Below the pieces are notes generated by a model. That model was not told where the DNA came from, made no database searches, and saw nothing but the letters and a program-made list of their open reading frames with translations. Positions 63,012 through 64,000 of a DNA stretch of 64,000 nucleotides are shown here, piece by piece. Source of the DNA: Gammaproteobacteria bacterium (GTDB taxonomy: Bacteria > Pseudomonadota > Gammaproteobacteria > Enterobacterales > Alteromonadaceae); NCBI GenBank assembly GCA_018826295.1, contig JAHJZX010000051.1, forward strand, positions 1 to 64,000. Reading direction: 5' to 3'. Every line of letters begins with the position of its first letter. Within the stretch, counting starts at the first letter, position 1. A program made the position numbers and the translations under genes.

Positions 63012-64000
63012 CTCACCCGCGGTTAACTCAATAGCCATGTTAGGTAATTACCTTACTACCGGCTTACGGGCTGTGCTTAGGCATAAAACCCATTTAGCGC
63101 TGAATTTGCTCGGTTTAACCGTTGGCTTAGCGTCAGCGCTACTGATTTTGCTCTATGTCAGCTACGAGCGTGGCTTTGACAGCATGCAGCCTAATGCGGC
63201 GAATACCTACCGGCTGGAGCAATTTTTTCTGCCGTTAAACCAGCGTTTTCCGATCTCCAGCCCGGCAATGGCGACGCTACTGAAAGACTATGACCCGCGT
63301 ATTGACGTGACACGGATTAACACCGGTGCGCCAGCAGTGCGTCTGGCCGATTCCAGCCAGCAACTGACATTAGAATGGCCACAAGCAGTGGATGCCAATA
63401 TCACAGATTTCTTTCATATTGATGTGCTGCAAGGTGATTTGGCCGCCAGTCTGGCACAACCGAACCAGATAGCGCTATCTGAGCCTGAAGCGCTGCGGTT
63501 ATTCGGCAAGCTGAGTATTTTAGGTCAGCAATTGCAACTGGGCGAGCAGCGCTATACGGTAGGCGCAGTATATCGCTTACCTGAGCAAAGCCATTTTCAG
63601 GCCGGCTCTTTGCGCCGTATCAGTGAGCAGGTGGCCGCCGCTGGGCTGGCAAGCAATAACGTCTATAGCTATATCAGTTTACCGGCGGACATTGATCAGG
63701 CCGCTATGCTGCAGCAACTGACCACTCAGTTGAATCAGCAGGCGTATGACGGCAGAAACATTGCGACGCTACAGTTACGTGCGCTAAGCGATATTCATCT
63801 GCACTCTAACCTGACTTACGAGTTTAAAGTGAACGGCTCAGCCGCTACGGTGAATATCTGCCTGTTACTGGCGGCGTTACTGCTACTGATTGCGGCAATT
63901 AACTTTATTAATATGAGCACCGCCCGCGCTGCTATGCGCGCTAAAGAAGTGGGCGTGCGCAAGGCACTGGGTGCCAGCCGTGGCCAGTTGTTTGTGCAGT
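63004..64000 (+). CDS. FtsX/MacB-type permease of module 2 (3' end outside window)
   Basis: 332 codons are visible from the ATG at 63004, which overlaps the ATPase stop. The N-terminal helix (LALNLLGLTVGLASALLILLYVSYERGFD) and the following MacB_PCD-type periplasmic domain differ from the three module 1 permeases. The second helix block ATVNICLLLAALLLLIAAINFINMSTARAAMRAKEVGVRKALGASRGQLFVQ carries the FtsX signature R-x-K-E-V-G-V-R-K-A-L-G-A. It resembles the approximately 400- or 800-residue permeases frequent in Bacteroidota and gammaproteobacteria; total length cannot be given. Confidence 0.85.
   Translation, partial: MLNSPAVNSIAMLGNYLTTGLRAVLRHKTHLALNLLGLTVGLASALLILLYVSYERGFDSMQPNAANTYRLEQFFLPLNQRFPISSPAMATLLKDYDPRIDVTRINTGAPAVRLADSSQQLTLEWPQAVDANITDFFHIDVLQGDLAASLAQPNQIALSEPEALRLFGKLSILGQQLQLGEQRYTVGAVYRLPEQSHFQAGSLRRISEQVAAAGLASNNVYSYISLPADIDQAAMLQQLTTQLNQQAYDGRNIATLQLRALSDIHLHSNLTYEFKVNGSAATVNICLLLAALLLLIAAINFINMSTARAAMRAKEVGVRKALGASRGQLFVQ

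Overview
The window looks like the chromosome of a gammaproteobacterium of the order Alteromonadales. The gene content (YajR-like MFS next to ssb, uvrA, srkA-dsbA, ccoG, DUF3010, DUF817, a LacI/TonB-receptor/GH65 sugar locus, GlyGly-CTERM tail) and protein style suggest the Rheinheimera/Alishewanella/Arsukibacterium group. That placement is inference from protein resemblance, not a search.

Layout. 1-6925: a surface or secreted module on the minus strand, made of a truncated multi-PKD protein with dockerin-like calcium loops, a cohesin-like protein with a C-terminal anchor, and two tandem paralogous LuxR-type regulators. 7031-14351: an mdtABC-type RND efflux operon with two different permeases. 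14563-16562: ssb and a YajR-like MFS exporter. 16666-25464: an alpha-glucoside (probably maltose) locus with an inner-membrane MFS carrier, GH65 phosphorylase, beta-phosphoglucomutase, LacI repressor and TonB receptor, tied together by three copies of a 16-bp palindrome. 25543-37970: a large minus-strand cluster of response regulator, sensor kinase, then a sigma54 promoter driving a MacA-like adaptor, an ABC ATPase, a 38-aa hydrophobic peptide and three tandem FtsX/MacB-type permeases. 38176-40998: uvrA with an SOS-box candidate.

41067-46403 is an accessory, defence-like stretch: higBA toxin-antitoxin with its palindromic operator, a membrane methyltransferase, an AAA_14/DUF4143 ATPase preceded by three TTTTATGCGCATAAAA-type repeats, and an AT-richer pair made of a restriction-modification-style controller (C) protein and a PD-(D/E)XK nuclease plus DUF2075 NTPase, with a C-box-like operator. 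A small unknown gene and a probable gene remnant follow. 46460-58128 is mostly ordinary: porin, DUF4920, nucleotidyltransferase-like, DUF817, dsbA (with a CGGC site), srkA, ccoG, DUF3010, a ParA/ribbon-helix-helix pair, a cyclophilin with GlyGly-CTERM, and a KfrA-like long coiled-coil protein.

58139-64000 repeats the two-component/sigma54/ABC theme with a second kinase and regulator, divergent from a second adaptor-ATPase-permease operon cut by the window end. Both ABC operons carry a -24/-12 promoter with paired GTCC-N6-GGAC palindromes about 70-85 bp upstream, so the two regulators probably read the same operator. The most novel candidates are the C-protein/DUF2075 system, the twin sigma54-ABC modules with a hidden small membrane protein, and the repeat-flanked AAA_14 gene.
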